In this document: positions 45,896 through 55,952 of the stretch, in pieces
Layout of the letters: each line of letters begins with the position of its first letter
How positions within the stretch are numbered: the first letter of the stretch is position 1
Source of the DNA: Shewanella kaireitica
GTDB taxonomy: Bacteria > Pseudomonadota > Gammaproteobacteria > Enterobacterales > Shewanellaceae
Assembly: GCF_023284045.1 (NCBI RefSeq)
Contig: NZ_JAKIKQ010000007.1
Span: 1 to 64,000, forward strand
Direction: 5' to 3'
DNA length: 64,000 nucleotides
The notes under the pieces: model-generated
The model's input: only the letters and a program-made list of their open reading frames with translations
What the model was told of the DNA's origin: nothing
Database searches by the model: none
Made by a program: the position numbers and the translations under genes

Positions 45896-46710
45896 AATGT
45901 CAGATTAAGTCGCTCTCTTAATAGGGATGTAAAAGGTGCTTTTTGCAAAATATGCTGGTCTATTAAATTGATATCAACAACGCCAAGTAAACTGTTGGTC
46001 ATAAATGCATGTTTAACATTAAACAGATTACTCAGATTCATCTCAGTGATTGAAACCGTTAAGTTCATTTCCAGTAGTTGATAGATGACCTGCTCTCTCA
46101 TCATGCCAGCCACACCAGCATAAGCAAGTTTTGGAGTCACTATGCCAACCTCGGTTTCAAAAAACAGATTTGCCATCGATGATTCAATTATATTGCGCTT
46201 GCTATCGAGTACTAACCAGTCGTCATACCCATCAGCAAGTGGCTCCGATTTTATCAGTACCTGCTCCAATCGATTACAATGTTTAATTCCGGCTAAACGA
46301 GGTTGTCTTGCCAATAAAACATCTGAAGATTGCAAGCTAAGCCCTTGGCTTTGCCAGCTTTGGTAAACATCAGGAAATGGATGAACCGATACAACTTCAT
46401 TAATAGATTGATTGCTATTGGGTGGCGTATATCCTCGCCCCCCAACACCACGAGATAACAACACTTTAAGGCACGACTGGGGATTTTGTTGGGCACACTC
46501 TAACAATAATGCACGAAGACTCTGGGACGGCTGCCAGTCAAAACCCAAGCGCTCTGCGCCTTGAGTTAATCGCAGAAAGTGAGATTCAACGAATTGAATC
46601 TCACTTTTGTTTACTCGCATCGTTGCAAATAGCCCATCACCATAGGCTAACCCCCTATCTAGAGGGTTAATCGTGCCATCAGGTTGTCCATTAACCCAAA
46701 TTGTCGACAT
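45892..46710 (-). CDS. pabC: Aminodeoxychorismate lyase PabC
   Basis: PLP-dependent fold-type IV enzyme that releases p-aminobenzoate and pyruvate from aminodeoxychorismate in folate synthesis. The 272-aa protein contains DRGLAYGDGLFATMRV near the start, the catalytic Lys in RLAGIKHCNRLEQVL and SSMANLFFE. AGGA lies about 7 nt before ATG 46710. It overlaps mltG by 4 nt. Confidence 0.94.
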   Translation of the reverse strand: MSTIWVNGQPDGTINPLDRGLAYGDGLFATMRVNKSEIQFVESHFLRLTQGAERLGFDWQPSQSLRALLLECAQQNPQSCLKVLLSRGVGGRGYTPPNSNQSINEVVSVHPFPDVYQSWQSQGLSLQSSDVLLARQPRLAGIKHCNRLEQVLIKSEPLADGYDDWLVLDSKRNIIESSMANLFFETEVGIVTPKLAYAGVAGMMREQVIYQLLEMNLTVSITEMNLSNLFNVKHAFMTNSLLGVVDINLIDQHILQKAPFTSLLRERLNLTL

Positions 46711-46834
46711 TAGCTATCCTAACTAATTTTGCCTGCTCGGCGACTCGTTGAACTTTTGAAATGGCACTATGCATCCTAGATAGAGAACCGCTTTCAATAG
46801 GCTGCTCTACTGTCGTTAAACACATAGTAACCAT
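46691..46834 (-). CDS. Small hypothetical ORF between udk and pabC (47 aa)
   Basis: A 48-codon frame starts at ATG 46834, 7 nt after the udk stop, and ends inside the first codons of pabC. The product begins MVTMCLTTVEQPIESGSLSR and contains an amphipathic stretch (MHSAISKVQRVAEQAKLV). No ribosome site is clear, and I recognise no family. Position and overlap with pabC fit a translated leader of pabC, but it may be chance. Confidence 0.28.
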   Translation of the reverse strand: MVTMCLTTVEQPIESGSLSRMHSAISKVQRVAEQAKLVRIANVDNLG

Positions 46835-46841
46835 CGTTAAC

Positions 46842-47480
46842 TTATTTTGCTAACAGGTGCTGTATACGCGCTTTAAGAATATCGGTCGCGATACGGTTCT
46901 TACCACCACGCGGAACAATAATATCCGCATATTGTTTAGACGGTTCAATGAACTGTAAAAACATTGGACGCACAGTTTCAGTATACTGAGACATAACAGA
47001 TTCCATCGTTCTGCCACGTTCTGCCACATCGCGAGATAGTCTGCGCATGAAACAGATATCGAGCGGTGTATCCATAAACACACTCGCATCCATTTGATCG
47101 CGAAGAGCTGGATCTGTCAGTAGTAAGATCCCCTCAAGAATAATGACTTTCTTCGGGGTCAAGTTTACTTTTTCATCAGTACGGGTATGTTCTGTGTAAC
47201 TGTAAACAGGAATATCAACCGGGTTACCATCTTTAAGTGCTTGAAGATGTTTACACAAAAGCTCATGGTCTAGCGCTTTTGGATGATCGTAATTGGTTAG
47301 CACTCGCTCGTCCATCGACAAGTGGCCTTGGTCACGATAGTAGGCATCTTCTGCAATCACACCGATTTGGTCAGTGCCAAGATCACGACATAGCTCTTCA
47401 TAAATCGTTTTAGCAATAAGGCTTTTACCTGACGCAGACGCACCCGCAATTCCGATAACAACACATTGTTTTGAATTCAT
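46842..47480 (-). CDS. udk: Uridine kinase
   Basis: Pyrimidine salvage kinase phosphorylating uridine and cytidine. The 212-aa product has the P-loop GASASGKS (13-20), [11 protein letters not shown], the NYDHPKALD substrate segment and [10 protein letters not shown]. Length matches E. coli Udk (213 aa). It starts 10 nt after the apbC stop on the same strand. Confidence 0.96.
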   Translation of the reverse strand: MNSKQCVVIGIAGASASGKSLIAKTIYEELCRDLGTDQIGVIAEDAYYRDQGHLSMDERVLTNYDHPKALDHELLCKHLQALKDGNPVDIPVYSYTEHTRTDEKVNLTPKKVIILEGILLLTDPALRDQMDASVFMDTPLDICFMRRLSRDVAERGRTMESVMSQYTETVRPMFLQFIEPSKQYADIIVPRGGKNRIATDILKARIQHLLAK

Positions 47481-47490
47481 TTTTAAAACC

Positions 47491-48606
47491 TTACTCGTCG
47501 TCAGATATGCTTATAGATACTTTAGATTGCGCTTGGCATAACGCAAGTTGAGCGCCCACTTTTCTAGCGATTTCTCGATAAATATTAGAAACTTGGCATT
47601 CACTATCTGCAATAACAGTTGGCGTCCCCTTATCAACGTCTTCGCGGATATTCAATTGTAGCGGTAGCTGCCCTAATAAAGGAACATTGTAACGGGTTGC
47701 CATTTTTTCTCCGCCATCAGCACCAAATGGGTGGTCTTTATGACCGCACTCTGGGCACAGGTGGAAACTCATATTTTCGACAATACCCAATACTGGGATA
47801 TTAACTTTCTGGAACATGCTGACACCTTTTTTAGCATCAGCAAGCGCGATATCTTGTGGGGTAGTCACAATAACAGCACCACTAACAGGCACTTTTTGCG
47901 ATAAGGTTAGTTGAATATCACCGGTCCCTGGTGGCATATCAATCACCATGTAATCAAGCTCTGGCCACTCGGTTTCAGTAAGCAACTGTACCAAAGCACC
48001 TGCAGCCATTGGACCACGCCATACCGCGGCTTGGTCACCATCTAACATAAAACCAATTGACTGCGCTGCAATACCATGTGCATCTGCGGCCGTCATTATC
48101 TTTCCATCAGGCGAAACCGGTTTGAAATCCTCAACACCTAACATCATCGGAATTGATGGACCGTAAATATCAGCATCTAAAATACCGACACGCGCCCCTT
48201 CAGCAGCCAGTGCTAATGCAAGGTTAACTGCAGTGGTTGACTTGCCCACACCGCCTTTGCCTGAAGCAACTGCAATAATTTGTCTAATATTCGGCAATGG
48301 CTCTACCGCACTGATTGCCGAAACGGTCTCAGGTTGAAAATCAATTTCACATTCAACTTCATCAATTGCATCCAGTACTGCAAGTTCTTTGGTTACTGCC
48401 ATAACAATGTCTTGATACTGCGTTTGACATGGGTATGAATAGCACAAGCCCAATTGCAGGCGTTTGCCTTCAATCGCAAGCTTAGTCACCATGCCAGCGC
48501 TTAAAAAGCTTTTGTTTAAATATGGATCTTGGAACGTATCAAGAATGGCTAAAACAGGACTGAGAAGATCATCACTGAGATGATAGTTTGGATGAGTTGA
48601 AGACAA
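47491..48606 (-). CDS. apbC: Iron-sulfur cluster carrier protein ApbC (Mrp)
   Basis: ParA/MinD-type ATPase of the Mrp/NBP35 family that carries and donates Fe-S clusters. The 371-aa protein has a short DUF59-like N-terminal part, the deviant P-loop [11 protein letters not shown] (about 113-123), [26 protein letters not shown] and the CxxC cluster-binding motif [13 protein letters not shown] (about 283-295). The frame starts with TTG 48606, with AGGGGG 8 nt upstream. It is divergent from metG, as in E. coli. Confidence 0.95.
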   Translation of the reverse strand: MSSTHPNYHLSDDLLSPVLAILDTFQDPYLNKSFLSAGMVTKLAIEGKRLQLGLCYSYPCQTQYQDIVMAVTKELAVLDAIDEVECEIDFQPETVSAISAVEPLPNIRQIIAVASGKGGVGKSTTAVNLALALAAEGARVGILDADIYGPSIPMMLGVEDFKPVSPDGKIMTAADAHGIAAQSIGFMLDGDQAAVWRGPMAAGALVQLLTETEWPELDYMVIDMPPGTGDIQLTLSQKVPVSGAVIVTTPQDIALADAKKGVSMFQKVNIPVLGIVENMSFHLCPECGHKDHPFGADGGEKMATRYNVPLLGQLPLQLNIREDVDKGTPTVIADSECQVSNIYREIARKVGAQLALCQAQSKVSISISDDE

Positions 48607-48766
48607 AATGGAGACCCCCTAAATATGATTTGCGCAATTGTACCAGAAATTAAAGCAAACATTAGTCTAGATTTACCACAGTTACGCTAGGATTTAATGA
48701 AACTATGCATTGGATCGGTTAGTATCTATTCCATTCTATTTAGGTTCCCAGCGATTTCGAGAAAAG

Positions 48767-50803
48767 ATGTCAAATTCACAACGTAAAATCTTAGTCACTA
48801 GTGCACTTCCATATGCTAATGGTCCAATTCATTTAGGCCATATGCTTGAGTACATTCAAACCGATATTTGGTCACGCTTCCAAAAGTTACGTGGACACGA
48901 ATGTCACTATATCTGCGCCGATGATGCTCATGGCACTCCTATTATGCTTAAAGCTCAGCAAATGGGCATTGCGCCAGAGGAGATGATTGCTCAAGTTCAA
49001 AAAGAGCATGAAAAAGATTTTGCTGATTTCAACATTCAATTTGACAATTTCCATAGCACTCACAGCGAAGAAAACCGTGAGCTCGCCAGTGAAATCTATG
49101 TCAAGTTACGTGATTCAGGTTATATAAAAACCAAAACTATTTCACAGTTGTTCGATCCTGAAAAATCGATGTTCCTACCAGATCGTTTCGTTAAAGGCAC
49201 TTGCCCGAAATGTAAGAGTGAAGATCAATACGGCGATAACTGCGACAACTGTGGTGCCACATACAGTACTACAGACCTATTAAACCCGTATTCTGCCGTT
49301 TCTGGCGCGACTCCAGTGATGAAAGATACCGAGCACTTCTTTTTCGACCTACCCGCTTTTGAAGGTATGTTAAAAGAGTGGATTAACTCTGGTTCTTTAC
49401 AGCAAGAGATGGCCAACAAGCTTAGCGAATGGTTTGAACAAGGCTTGCAACAGTGGGATATCTCTCGTGATGCTCCTTACTTTGGTTTCGAGATCCCGGA
49501 TGCTCCAGGTAAATTCTTCTATGTATGGTTAGATGCCCCCATCGGTTACATGGGCTCATTTAAGAATCTATGTGATAAGCGCGATGACTTAAACTTCGAT
49601 GATTTTTGGAGTAAGGACTCGACTGCTGAAGTGTATCACTTCATCGGTAAAGACATTGTTTACTTCCACAGCTTATTCTGGCCAGCAATGCTAGAAGGTG
49701 CAGGCCTGCGTAAACCTACCAGTGTTTATGCCCATGGTTATGTCACAGTAAACGGCGCAAAAATGTCTAAGTCTAAAGGGACGTTTATTAAAGCTCGTAC
49801 TTACCTTGACAACCTAGACCCTGAATACTTGCGTTATTACTACGCAGCTAAGCTAAGCAGTAGGATTGATGACCTAGATCTCAACCTAGAAGACTTTGCT
49901 CAACGGGTTAACTCCGATCTTGTAGGTAAATTGGTTAACCTTGCTTCACGTACTGCGGGCTTCATCAGTAAGCGCTTTGACGGCAAGCTGGCTAAAGTTT
50001 CCGATAGCAGTTTAAGTGATAGCTTTATCGCCAAACAAGAAATTATTGCTAACCTATACGAGACACGTGAATACGGTAAAGCGATGCGTGAAATCATGGC
50101 ACTTGCCGATGTGGCTAACGCTTATGTTGCTGATGCCGCGCCTTGGCAGCTAATTAAAGACGAGGCTAAACAAGAAGAAGCCCATCAAGTGTGTAGTAAT
50201 GCGCTTAACTTGTTCCGTATCTTAGTCACTTACCTAAAGCCGGTATTGCCTAAGCTTGCAGCAGATGTTGAAACATTCCTTAAAATGGAACTGACTTGGG
50301 ACAACATCAATGCCGATTTAGCTGGTCACGAAATTGCTAAATTTAAAGCACTTATGCAACGTATTGAGATGAAGAGCATTGAGGCGATTATTGAAGCTTC
50401 GACTGAGAACCTTCAAGTGGCCGCAGCTGAAGCTCCAAAAGCTGAACAAACGGAACTCGAAAAAGAGCCGTTAGCTGCCGAGATTAGCTTTGATGACTTT
50501 GCCAAAATTGATCTGCGAATAGCACTTATTACTAAAGCTGAGCATATTGAGAAAGCCAACAAACTACTGCGTTTAGAGCTAGATTTAGGCGGCGAAACGA
50601 AACAAGTTTTCGCAGGCATAAAATCTGCTTATGCACCAGAGGATTTGATTGGTAAGCATACCGTGATGGTGGCAAACTTAGCGCCACGTAAGATGAAGTT
50701 CGGTGAATCAGAAGGTATGGTATTAGCCGCAGGTCCTGGCGGTAAAGATATCTGGATCCTAGAGCCACATGCAGGTGCTAAACCTGGCATGCGAGTGATG
50801 TAG
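48767..50803 (+). CDS. metG: Methionyl-tRNA synthetase
   Basis: Class I aminoacyl-tRNA synthetase charging tRNA-Met. From ATG 48767 it has 678 aa, close to E. coli MetG (677 aa); the upstream 19-residue extension is not family-like. It has the HIGH-type motif GPIHLGH (18-24), a zinc-knuckle Cys set ([17 protein letters not shown], about 145-161), the KMSKS motif (GAKMSKSKG, about 332-338) and a C-terminal tRNA-binding dimerisation domain ([11 protein letters not shown]..., about 575-678). A terminator follows. It is divergent from apbC. Confidence 0.97.
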   Translation: MSNSQRKILVTSALPYANGPIHLGHMLEYIQTDIWSRFQKLRGHECHYICADDAHGTPIMLKAQQMGIAPEEMIAQVQKEHEKDFADFNIQFDNFHSTHSEENRELASEIYVKLRDSGYIKTKTISQLFDPEKSMFLPDRFVKGTCPKCKSEDQYGDNCDNCGATYSTTDLLNPYSAVSGATPVMKDTEHFFFDLPAFEGMLKEWINSGSLQQEMANKLSEWFEQGLQQWDISRDAPYFGFEIPDAPGKFFYVWLDAPIGYMGSFKNLCDKRDDLNFDDFWSKDSTAEVYHFIGKDIVYFHSLFWPAMLEGAGLRKPTSVYAHGYVTVNGAKMSKSKGTFIKARTYLDNLDPEYLRYYYAAKLSSRIDDLDLNLEDFAQRVNSDLVGKLVNLASRTAGFISKRFDGKLAKVSDSSLSDSFIAKQEIIANLYETREYGKAMREIMALADVANAYVADAAPWQLIKDEAKQEEAHQVCSNALNLFRILVTYLKPVLPKLAADVETFLKMELTWDNINADLAGHEIAKFKALMQRIEMKSIEAIIEASTENLQVAAAEAPKAEQTELEKEPLAAEISFDDFAKIDLRIALITKAEHIEKANKLLRLELDLGGETKQVFAGIKSAYAPEDLIGKHTVMVANLAPRKMKFGESEGMVLAAGPGGKDIWILEPHAGAKPGMRVM

Positions 50804-50820
50804 CTGTCACACTCTCATTA

Positions 50821-50850
50821 AAAAGCCGCTCTAAAATGAGCGGCTTTTTT
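50821..50850 (+). terminator. Terminator after metG
   Basis: Eleven-bp stem AAAAGCCGCTC/GAGCGGCTTTT with a 6-nt loop and T run, 18 nt after the metG stop. Confidence 0.92.
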
Positions 50851-50880
50851 GTATCTGCTTGGCTCGTCCTAGAATGTGTT

Positions 50881-50911
50881 TATCAATAACCACTAAACAG
50901 GGTTATTGATA
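50881..50911. other. Perfect 11-bp hairpin spanning the stop codon of the Nif3-family gene
   Basis: TATCAATAACC (50881-50891) and GGTTATTGATA (50901-50911) form a perfect inverted repeat whose loop contains the TAG stop of the Nif3-family gene. No T run follows on either strand. Confidence 0.55.
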
Positions 50912-51645
50912 TCAACGAAGTGATGGATTAAACCAAACTTAGTGGCTAAATGCTTGCCTAACGCCTGAATGCCATAAAGTTCAGTAGCATGATGTCCTGC
51001 GCCATAATACTGAACATTCTGCTCTACTGCGCAGTGATAGGTTCTCTCAGACGCTTCACCGCTAATGAACGCATCAATGCCAAGAGATGCAGCCACATCA
51101 ATATAATCTTGAGCCCCCCCGGTGCACCAAGCAATTGTTTCCACCAAGCTTGACTCATCACCAAGGTGTAAGCATTCGCGCGATAAAGTGTGTGATATTG
51201 CTTGTGTTAACTCTTTCGCTATAACGGGAACACTTAGCTCACCACGCCAGATCAATCCTTGAGCCTGTCCCTCAATAACTCTTGCATTATCAATACCCAG
51301 TACTTTGCCAAGTTGTGCGTTATTGCCCACTTCCGGATGAGCATCTAAGGGCAGATGATAACCAAATAGATTGATATCATTAGTCAGTAAGGCTTTGATC
51401 CGTTTCTGCTTCATGCCAACTATAATTTCAGGTTCGTTTTTCCAAAAGAATCCGTGGTGAACCAAAATAGCATCGGCATCTAACTTAATGGCTTCATCGA
51501 TCAATGCTTGGCAAGCGGTAACTCCAGTGACGATAGTACCGATCTCTTTTCGACCTTCAACTTGTAACCCATTTGGTGCGTAATCCTTAAAATTTGCTAC
51601 TTGAAGATACTCCGCCAAATACTGGCTTAATTCTGTTTGTGTCAT
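50893..51645 (-). CDS. Nif3-like dinuclear metal-centre protein (YbgI)
   Basis: A 250-aa member of the Nif3/YbgI family, which forms hexameric toroids with two metal ions per subunit. Metal-ligand segments are VHHGFFWKNEP, YHLPLDAHPEVGNNAQLG and, near the C terminus, GAGHHATELYGIQALGKHL. The family is proposed to have GTP cyclohydrolase I type 2-like or DNA-related roles, but the function in this organism is not shown. AGG lies 7 nt before ATG. It is convergent with metG. Confidence 0.92.
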   Translation of the reverse strand: MTQTELSQYLAEYLQVANFKDYAPNGLQVEGRKEIGTIVTGVTACQALIDEAIKLDADAILVHHGFFWKNEPEIIVGMKQKRIKALLTNDINLFGYHLPLDAHPEVGNNAQLGKVLGIDNARVIEGQAQGLIWRGELSVPVIAKELTQAISHTLSRECLHLGDESSLVETIAWCTGGAQDYIDVAASLGIDAFISGEASERTYHCAVEQNVQYYGAGHHATELYGIQALGKHLATKFGLIHHFVDINNPV

Positions 51646-51938
51646 TAGTGCACCTAAACAATCATTAAATTCTCGCCCTATTCTCGCTTTTTCTTCTCAA
51701 ACAAGCCAACACAAGTTTGCCAACGCTGAGTATGAAGCAACACAAAGCTAGAATAGTGCTGACAATATAATCCAGCTCTCCCAAATAGAACCCATTTTGA
51801 CTCACTTAATTGCTATTAAATGTCTAAATCATCATATAAATGAAGCCATTTGTGGTGAAAATTGGACTTTTTAGTGCATTAAACGATAAAATCACATCAA
51901 ACCTTCATGTAACACACAAAAACAAACAGGTTATTATT

Positions 51939-52280
51939 ATGTCAAAACTGACCAAAGAAGAGGTTATCAGCACACTTGAGGCTGCACTTGCAAAGCAAGA
52001 AGGCCAAGCTGTTAAAATTGAACAGAAAGGTAGCTGGTACAAAATCGATGGCGGTAAATCATTACGCTTCAGCGATTTAGAAGCGATGTTAGCTGAAATA
52101 GATGGCGATAGTGCCCCAATAGCAGCTAAAGCCGAGAAAAAAGTAGTTGCGAAACCTGCCGCTAAAAAAACACCAGCTAAAAAGGCTGCGAAACCTGCAG
52201 CAAAGAGCGGTGGCAAAACACCAAAAGAACTTTGGCGTGAAAAATTAGCCGGTAAAGGTCAACTACCTCGCGGTTTCTAA
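51939..52280 (+). CDS. Small Lys/Ala-rich hypothetical protein
   Basis: A 113-aa protein with two parts. The N-terminal part (about 1-60; MSKLTKEEVISTLEAAL, KQEGQAVKIEQKGSWYKIDG, LRFSDLEAML) is acidic/helical with a beta hairpin. The C-terminal part (about 65-95) is an Ala/Lys/Pro-rich segment resembling histone H1-like tails, ending with TPKELWREKLAGKGQLPRGF. I recognise it as a conserved hypothetical type in marine gammaproteobacteria, without a known function. The tail suggests nucleic-acid binding (inference). The start at 51939 has AGG about 8 nt upstream; the upstream 33-residue extension is unlikely. Confidence 0.75.
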   Translation: MSKLTKEEVISTLEAALAKQEGQAVKIEQKGSWYKIDGGKSLRFSDLEAMLAEIDGDSAPIAAKAEKKVVAKPAAKKTPAKKAAKPAAKSGGKTPKELWREKLAGKGQLPRGF

Positions 52281-52372
52281 GGTAATCGTTTAAGCAATTA
52301 GCATTCTTCGTTTATTGCTTAGTTTGTATAAGCGCTAACTTCAGCACTCATATAAACATACATATCGAAACT

Positions 52373-52408
52373 AAAAACTCCGTTACTGAAATAGTAGCGG
52401 AGTTTTTT
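52373..52408. terminator. Terminator between the Lys/Ala-rich gene and the choice-of-anchor gene
   Basis: Stem of 15 positions AAAAACTCCGTTACT/AGTAGCGGAGTTTTT with one G-U pair and a GAAAT loop, ending in a T run on the plus strand and an A tract that gives Ts on the minus strand. It can serve both convergent genes. Confidence 0.9.
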
Positions 52409-52456
52409 ATTTTAACAGCCTGTATTATCCGAACTTAAACAGAGATGTTATACACT

Positions 52457-54331
52457 CTAGTTAAAACTAAGTGCATAAACACTTGTCGTGCCGCTGACTT
52501 CATTTCCGATAACCAACAACGGTTCGGACGTTGGGCTATTTTCAGCACTAATAAACTTCATCCCTTCAGGGCCTAAATCGCCAGCCAGACTGGCATCGCC
52601 TTCGACTTCGCCAGTATCAGTATTAATTTCAAAATCGGTGCTAAAATCACGATTAACGATATAGTCGACAAAGCTGACAGCAAAGGGGTTAGTGATGTTA
52701 TAAATCATCACTCCACCAGTACGCTCCAAACCAATAAAAGCATAATATTGTTCAGCTATCTTGCCAATCGCTAGCGCTTCTGGCTCGCCCGCTTTATCGT
52801 CACTGCGGCTATCACCTTTGTTCTCGTCGTTATTATTGTTGAAGTTTGTGCCCAGAACTGCTGCTGTGATCCGTGAAAAATCGGAACCGCTATCGAAAAC
52901 TTGGTTGCCATTTTCATCCCAAATTGAAAATGAACGGGCGCCATAACTGATAATTTGATCAATATCGCCGTCTTTATCAGTGTCACCCATGCTTGTCGTT
53001 ACCTTTAAACGACCGAGTTGTGTTTTGTCCTTTGCTGCAAATAGCTGTGGATGTGCGGCATCCAAGAGTAAGTCTTGTGCTCTCGCTTCTTCAGAAAAGC
53101 CATCATAGTCTCTTGCATCACCTTCATTTGCAGTAACGATAAAATTACTACTCTGCCACTGATAACTACTAATGGTGTCAGGTTGATACATACCGTAAAC
53201 CTCAGCATAGGCACTAAAGTGAACTTTGCCGTCTTTATCACTCGCATCAATTCGATTTTCATATAAACCGTAGTCCTTAAGGCCAAGAGGTAAAATGGCT
53301 GTAATCTCCTTGCTATTAAGATCTAACACAGCAATGGCATTGTTCTCTTGTAATGATACGTACGCTTTTAAATTATCTTCGCTTATTGCGATGTACTCAG
53401 GCTCCAGATCTTGAGCAACCGATGCATTGGGCCCATTTATTTTAATCTTAGAATCAAGTTCATTAGCTCGAATTCCATCAAGATTAAAGTCAGCAAAGTC
53501 TATATTAGTTGAGGATGTAGCAGGTACACTGTCTGTGATTGTTATCAACGACAAGCTACCTTCTGGATCAACTGTATAACCCCCGTTGGGTTCCCCCTCA
53601 TTTGCAACAACCAAGAGCGAACCATCTTTATTGAAAGTTAGATTATCTGGCAGCGCACCAACTTCTACAGCATGAAGATACAGCGCTTCGCCAGCATTAT
53701 TGATTCGATAAAAAGCAACCACGCCATTGCCTTGTTTGCTATTACCCAGAGTATCTGCTCGCTCTATCGCTACAGCTAACAAATCTTGATAAATACTTAG
53801 ACTATTAACACCACCTAAACCTGTAAGATTAACGTCAGTAACTATATCGATATCGGTAGTTTTTGCTATATTATCTAACGCTATTGCACCACTACCGGTG
53901 ACAGCATCATCAAGCGAAATGTCGGCTACATTTAACACGTCCACTCTGCCACTTTTAGCGTTAATGACAAAAATCTGTTTTGAACGAGGATGAAAATCCA
54001 CAATTTCAGCTGCACTTAATCCGTAAATACCACTTTGATAGCGCCCAACAAGCTGTGGTTTTAGTTGCGAAGATTGTCCATTACAAATCACTTGTGACTG
54101 AGTATCATCAATCTCATTTTCATCTAGTACACCATTGGCATTAAGATCCAAGCCGGTATTTAGTTGCTTACCGCCCATAACACATTGATCATTGCCTATC
54201 TCTAAGGCAGTAATACTCACAAGCGCATTACTACCATTGTCACCAGTCGCTCCTTCGTTACCATCATCGGCACACGCTGACATTAATAATGCAGATATTA
54301 TTAGCATTAGCAGTTTGTTTTGATTATTCAT
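52457..54331 (-). CDS. Choice-of-anchor I family lipoprotein with calcium-binding-type linker
   Basis: A 624-aa predicted lipoprotein: signal MNNQNKLLMLIISALLMSAC with lipobox LMSAC (Cys20). A short N-terminal module (about 28-85; ITALEIGNDQCVMGGKQLNTG, DLNANGVLDENEID) follows, with an EF-hand-like acidic loop. Then comes a long propeller-like region with VVANEGEPNGGYTVDPEGS, AVLDLNSKEITAILPLG and VTANEGDARDYDG, and an acidic NDENKGDSRSDDKAGEPEALAIG segment, the choice-of-anchor I pattern also called alkaline-phosphatase-like. No catalytic residues could be assigned. It is likely surface-exposed or periplasmic, possibly calcium-dependent. AAAGGGAAAGAG precedes the ATG. Confidence 0.85.
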   Translation of the reverse strand: MNNQNKLLMLIISALLMSACADDGNEGATGDNGSNALVSITALEIGNDQCVMGGKQLNTGLDLNANGVLDENEIDDTQSQVICNGQSSQLKPQLVGRYQSGIYGLSAAEIVDFHPRSKQIFVINAKSGRVDVLNVADISLDDAVTGSGAIALDNIAKTTDIDIVTDVNLTGLGGVNSLSIYQDLLAVAIERADTLGNSKQGNGVVAFYRINNAGEALYLHAVEVGALPDNLTFNKDGSLLVVANEGEPNGGYTVDPEGSLSLITITDSVPATSSTNIDFADFNLDGIRANELDSKIKINGPNASVAQDLEPEYIAISEDNLKAYVSLQENNAIAVLDLNSKEITAILPLGLKDYGLYENRIDASDKDGKVHFSAYAEVYGMYQPDTISSYQWQSSNFIVTANEGDARDYDGFSEEARAQDLLLDAAHPQLFAAKDKTQLGRLKVTTSMGDTDKDGDIDQIISYGARSFSIWDENGNQVFDSGSDFSRITAAVLGTNFNNNNDENKGDSRSDDKAGEPEALAIGKIAEQYYAFIGLERTGGVMIYNITNPFAVSFVDYIVNRDFSTDFEINTDTGEVEGDASLAGDLGPEGMKFISAENSPTSEPLLVIGNEVSGTTSVYALSFN

Positions 54332-54740
54332 CTCTTTCCCTTTCGAGCCTTTGTACGCCTTTCGTTTTAAGACGTTCCTATAAAAGTGCTCAACTTAAGG
54401 CTTTATAAAGTCGCTGAGATGACAGAAAAAAAACAGTTTTATGACTGGAGAGTAACAACGTAATTGTAGATATATACGACTATTGATCTCTAAATAGATG
54501 CTTACAAATAGAGTCGCTTTTTAGAACGATTAACACTGATTTTTGATTGGTTAAATGTTTTGAAAACGATACTATAATGACGTTACCCGCTCTATTATCC
54601 AGCTATGGATTTAAGCAGGGATAATCCTAGCCAGTAGCACCGACAACTCTTGTCTTTAATACAGTCTAATCTTATCGACTTACGAGTAAGTTTGTTCCAG
54701 CTTTAATCATCGTATAACCCGCAAAATCAAAGAGGTAGAA
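54332..54740. promoter_or_regulatory. Long upstream region with structured leader before the Bcr/CflA gene
   Basis: 409 bp without a gene. An extended -10-like element TACTATAAT lies at about 54568-54576. Downstream, ATTATCC and GGATAAT pair around a 21-nt loop (54593-54627), giving a structured leader of roughly 160 nt before the transporter start. It matches no riboswitch that I recognise. Confidence 0.4.
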
Positions 54741-55952
54741 TTGAAAAACGCGCCTGAAAAGCACACTAGCCACGTTAAAATACCGAACTTAGCTCTGCTT
54801 ATTCCTATGCTCGCAGCGATTGTCGCGATTACGCCGCTCGCTATCGATATGTATCTGCCAGCTATGGCAACACTTGCCAGCAGTTTTGATACAGGTATAA
54901 CTCTTGTTCAGCAGTCCCTCAGTTTATACCTAGCTGGTTATGCTTTAGGAATGCTATGTTTTGGCCCATTGGCAGACAGATATGGTCGCCGAAAAATGGT
55001 CATTATAGGACTGACAGGCTTTATGCTAACCAGTCTTGCATTGGCATTTGTGCAATCAATAGAAGCCTTTTTAACACTCAGGTTCTTTCAAGCCTTTATT
55101 GGCGCAGCAGCGACTGTTGTGGTTCCTGGCTATATCAAAGAGGTATACGGCAATAATACAGCCAAAGGCATGTCTTATGTGAGCTTGATAATGATGTTAG
55201 CACCGCTAATCGCTCCAAGCATTGGTAGCCTAATACTAGAGCTAGGGGAATGGCACCTGATCTTCTTCATACTGGCCTTCTATGCTTGTGGATTATTGAT
55301 ATTAGTATCTCTCAAACTAAAAATGCCAAGTGACTCAGACTCAACGAGCCGCAGTAGCAAATCCTTTTTTGGTGCTTATGCGACGGTTTTTACTAAGCCC
55401 GGCGTTAAGCTCAATATTGCCTGTGGTGTACTAACGTCATTTGCCTTCTTCTGCTACTTAACGGCGTCGCCATTTGTCTATATGGAAGTCTTTGCTTTAG
55501 ATAAGTCACTGTTTGCCATTCTTTTTAGCACCAATGTTGGCGCATTGATGCTTGCTAATGTCATCAACAGCAAGATAGTTGGACGTTACGGTTCAAAAAG
55601 AATGCTGCGAGCCTCAACCATCATGGGCGTTTTCGCAGCAAGCGGCTTGCTGTTGGTTAATATGCTAGATCTTAACTATCTGTTTACCGTCATCATGTTG
55701 TTGCCACTTATGGCATGTTTAGGTGTAATGTCTGTCAATGCAGACGCTATTGTATTGATGAAGTTTCAACAAGAAACCGGCACAGCTACAGCTGTAATAG
55801 GTACTCTCAGATTCGGTTTTGGTGCTTTAGCTGGGCCGCTATTAGCGCTGTTTTATACTGGCACTGCGGTACCATTTTCAGCCTTAATGCTCGCTGCTGT
55901 TATTCTGGTTGGTTTATGCCAACTACTGAGTAAGCGCGAACCAAGTGCGTAA
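54741..55952 (+). CDS. Bcr/CflA family drug-efflux MFS transporter
   Basis: A 403-aa major facilitator with about 12 membrane helices. It has the N-terminal TPLAIDMYLPAM segment typical of Bcr/CflA (drug:H+ antiporter-1) members, motif A in the first loop (FGPLADRYGRRKMVIIG) and the PGYIKEVYG region in helix 4. Relatives export bicyclomycin, chloramphenicol, sulfonamides or cysteine-type compounds; the substrate here is unknown. TTG start at 54741 with AGAGGT about 5 nt upstream; no ATG is available near the family N terminus. A long leader precedes it. Confidence 0.9.
   Translation: MKNAPEKHTSHVKIPNLALLIPMLAAIVAITPLAIDMYLPAMATLASSFDTGITLVQQSLSLYLAGYALGMLCFGPLADRYGRRKMVIIGLTGFMLTSLALAFVQSIEAFLTLRFFQAFIGAAATVVVPGYIKEVYGNNTAKGMSYVSLIMMLAPLIAPSIGSLILELGEWHLIFFILAFYACGLLILVSLKLKMPSDSDSTSRSSKSFFGAYATVFTKPGVKLNIACGVLTSFAFFCYLTASPFVYMEVFALDKSLFAILFSTNVGALMLANVINSKIVGRYGSKRMLRASTIMGVFAASGLLLVNMLDLNYLFTVIMLLPLMACLGVMSVNADAIVLMKFQQETGTATAVIGTLRFGFGALAGPLLALFYTGTAVPFSALMLAAVILVGLCQLLSKREPSA

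Noticed and set aside
54575..54624. 15-codon leader peptide MTLPALLSSYGFKQG before the Bcr/CflA gene
   Set aside because: Its ATG overlaps the presumed TATAAT -10 box, so it would not be in the transcript from that promoter, and it has no ribosome site.
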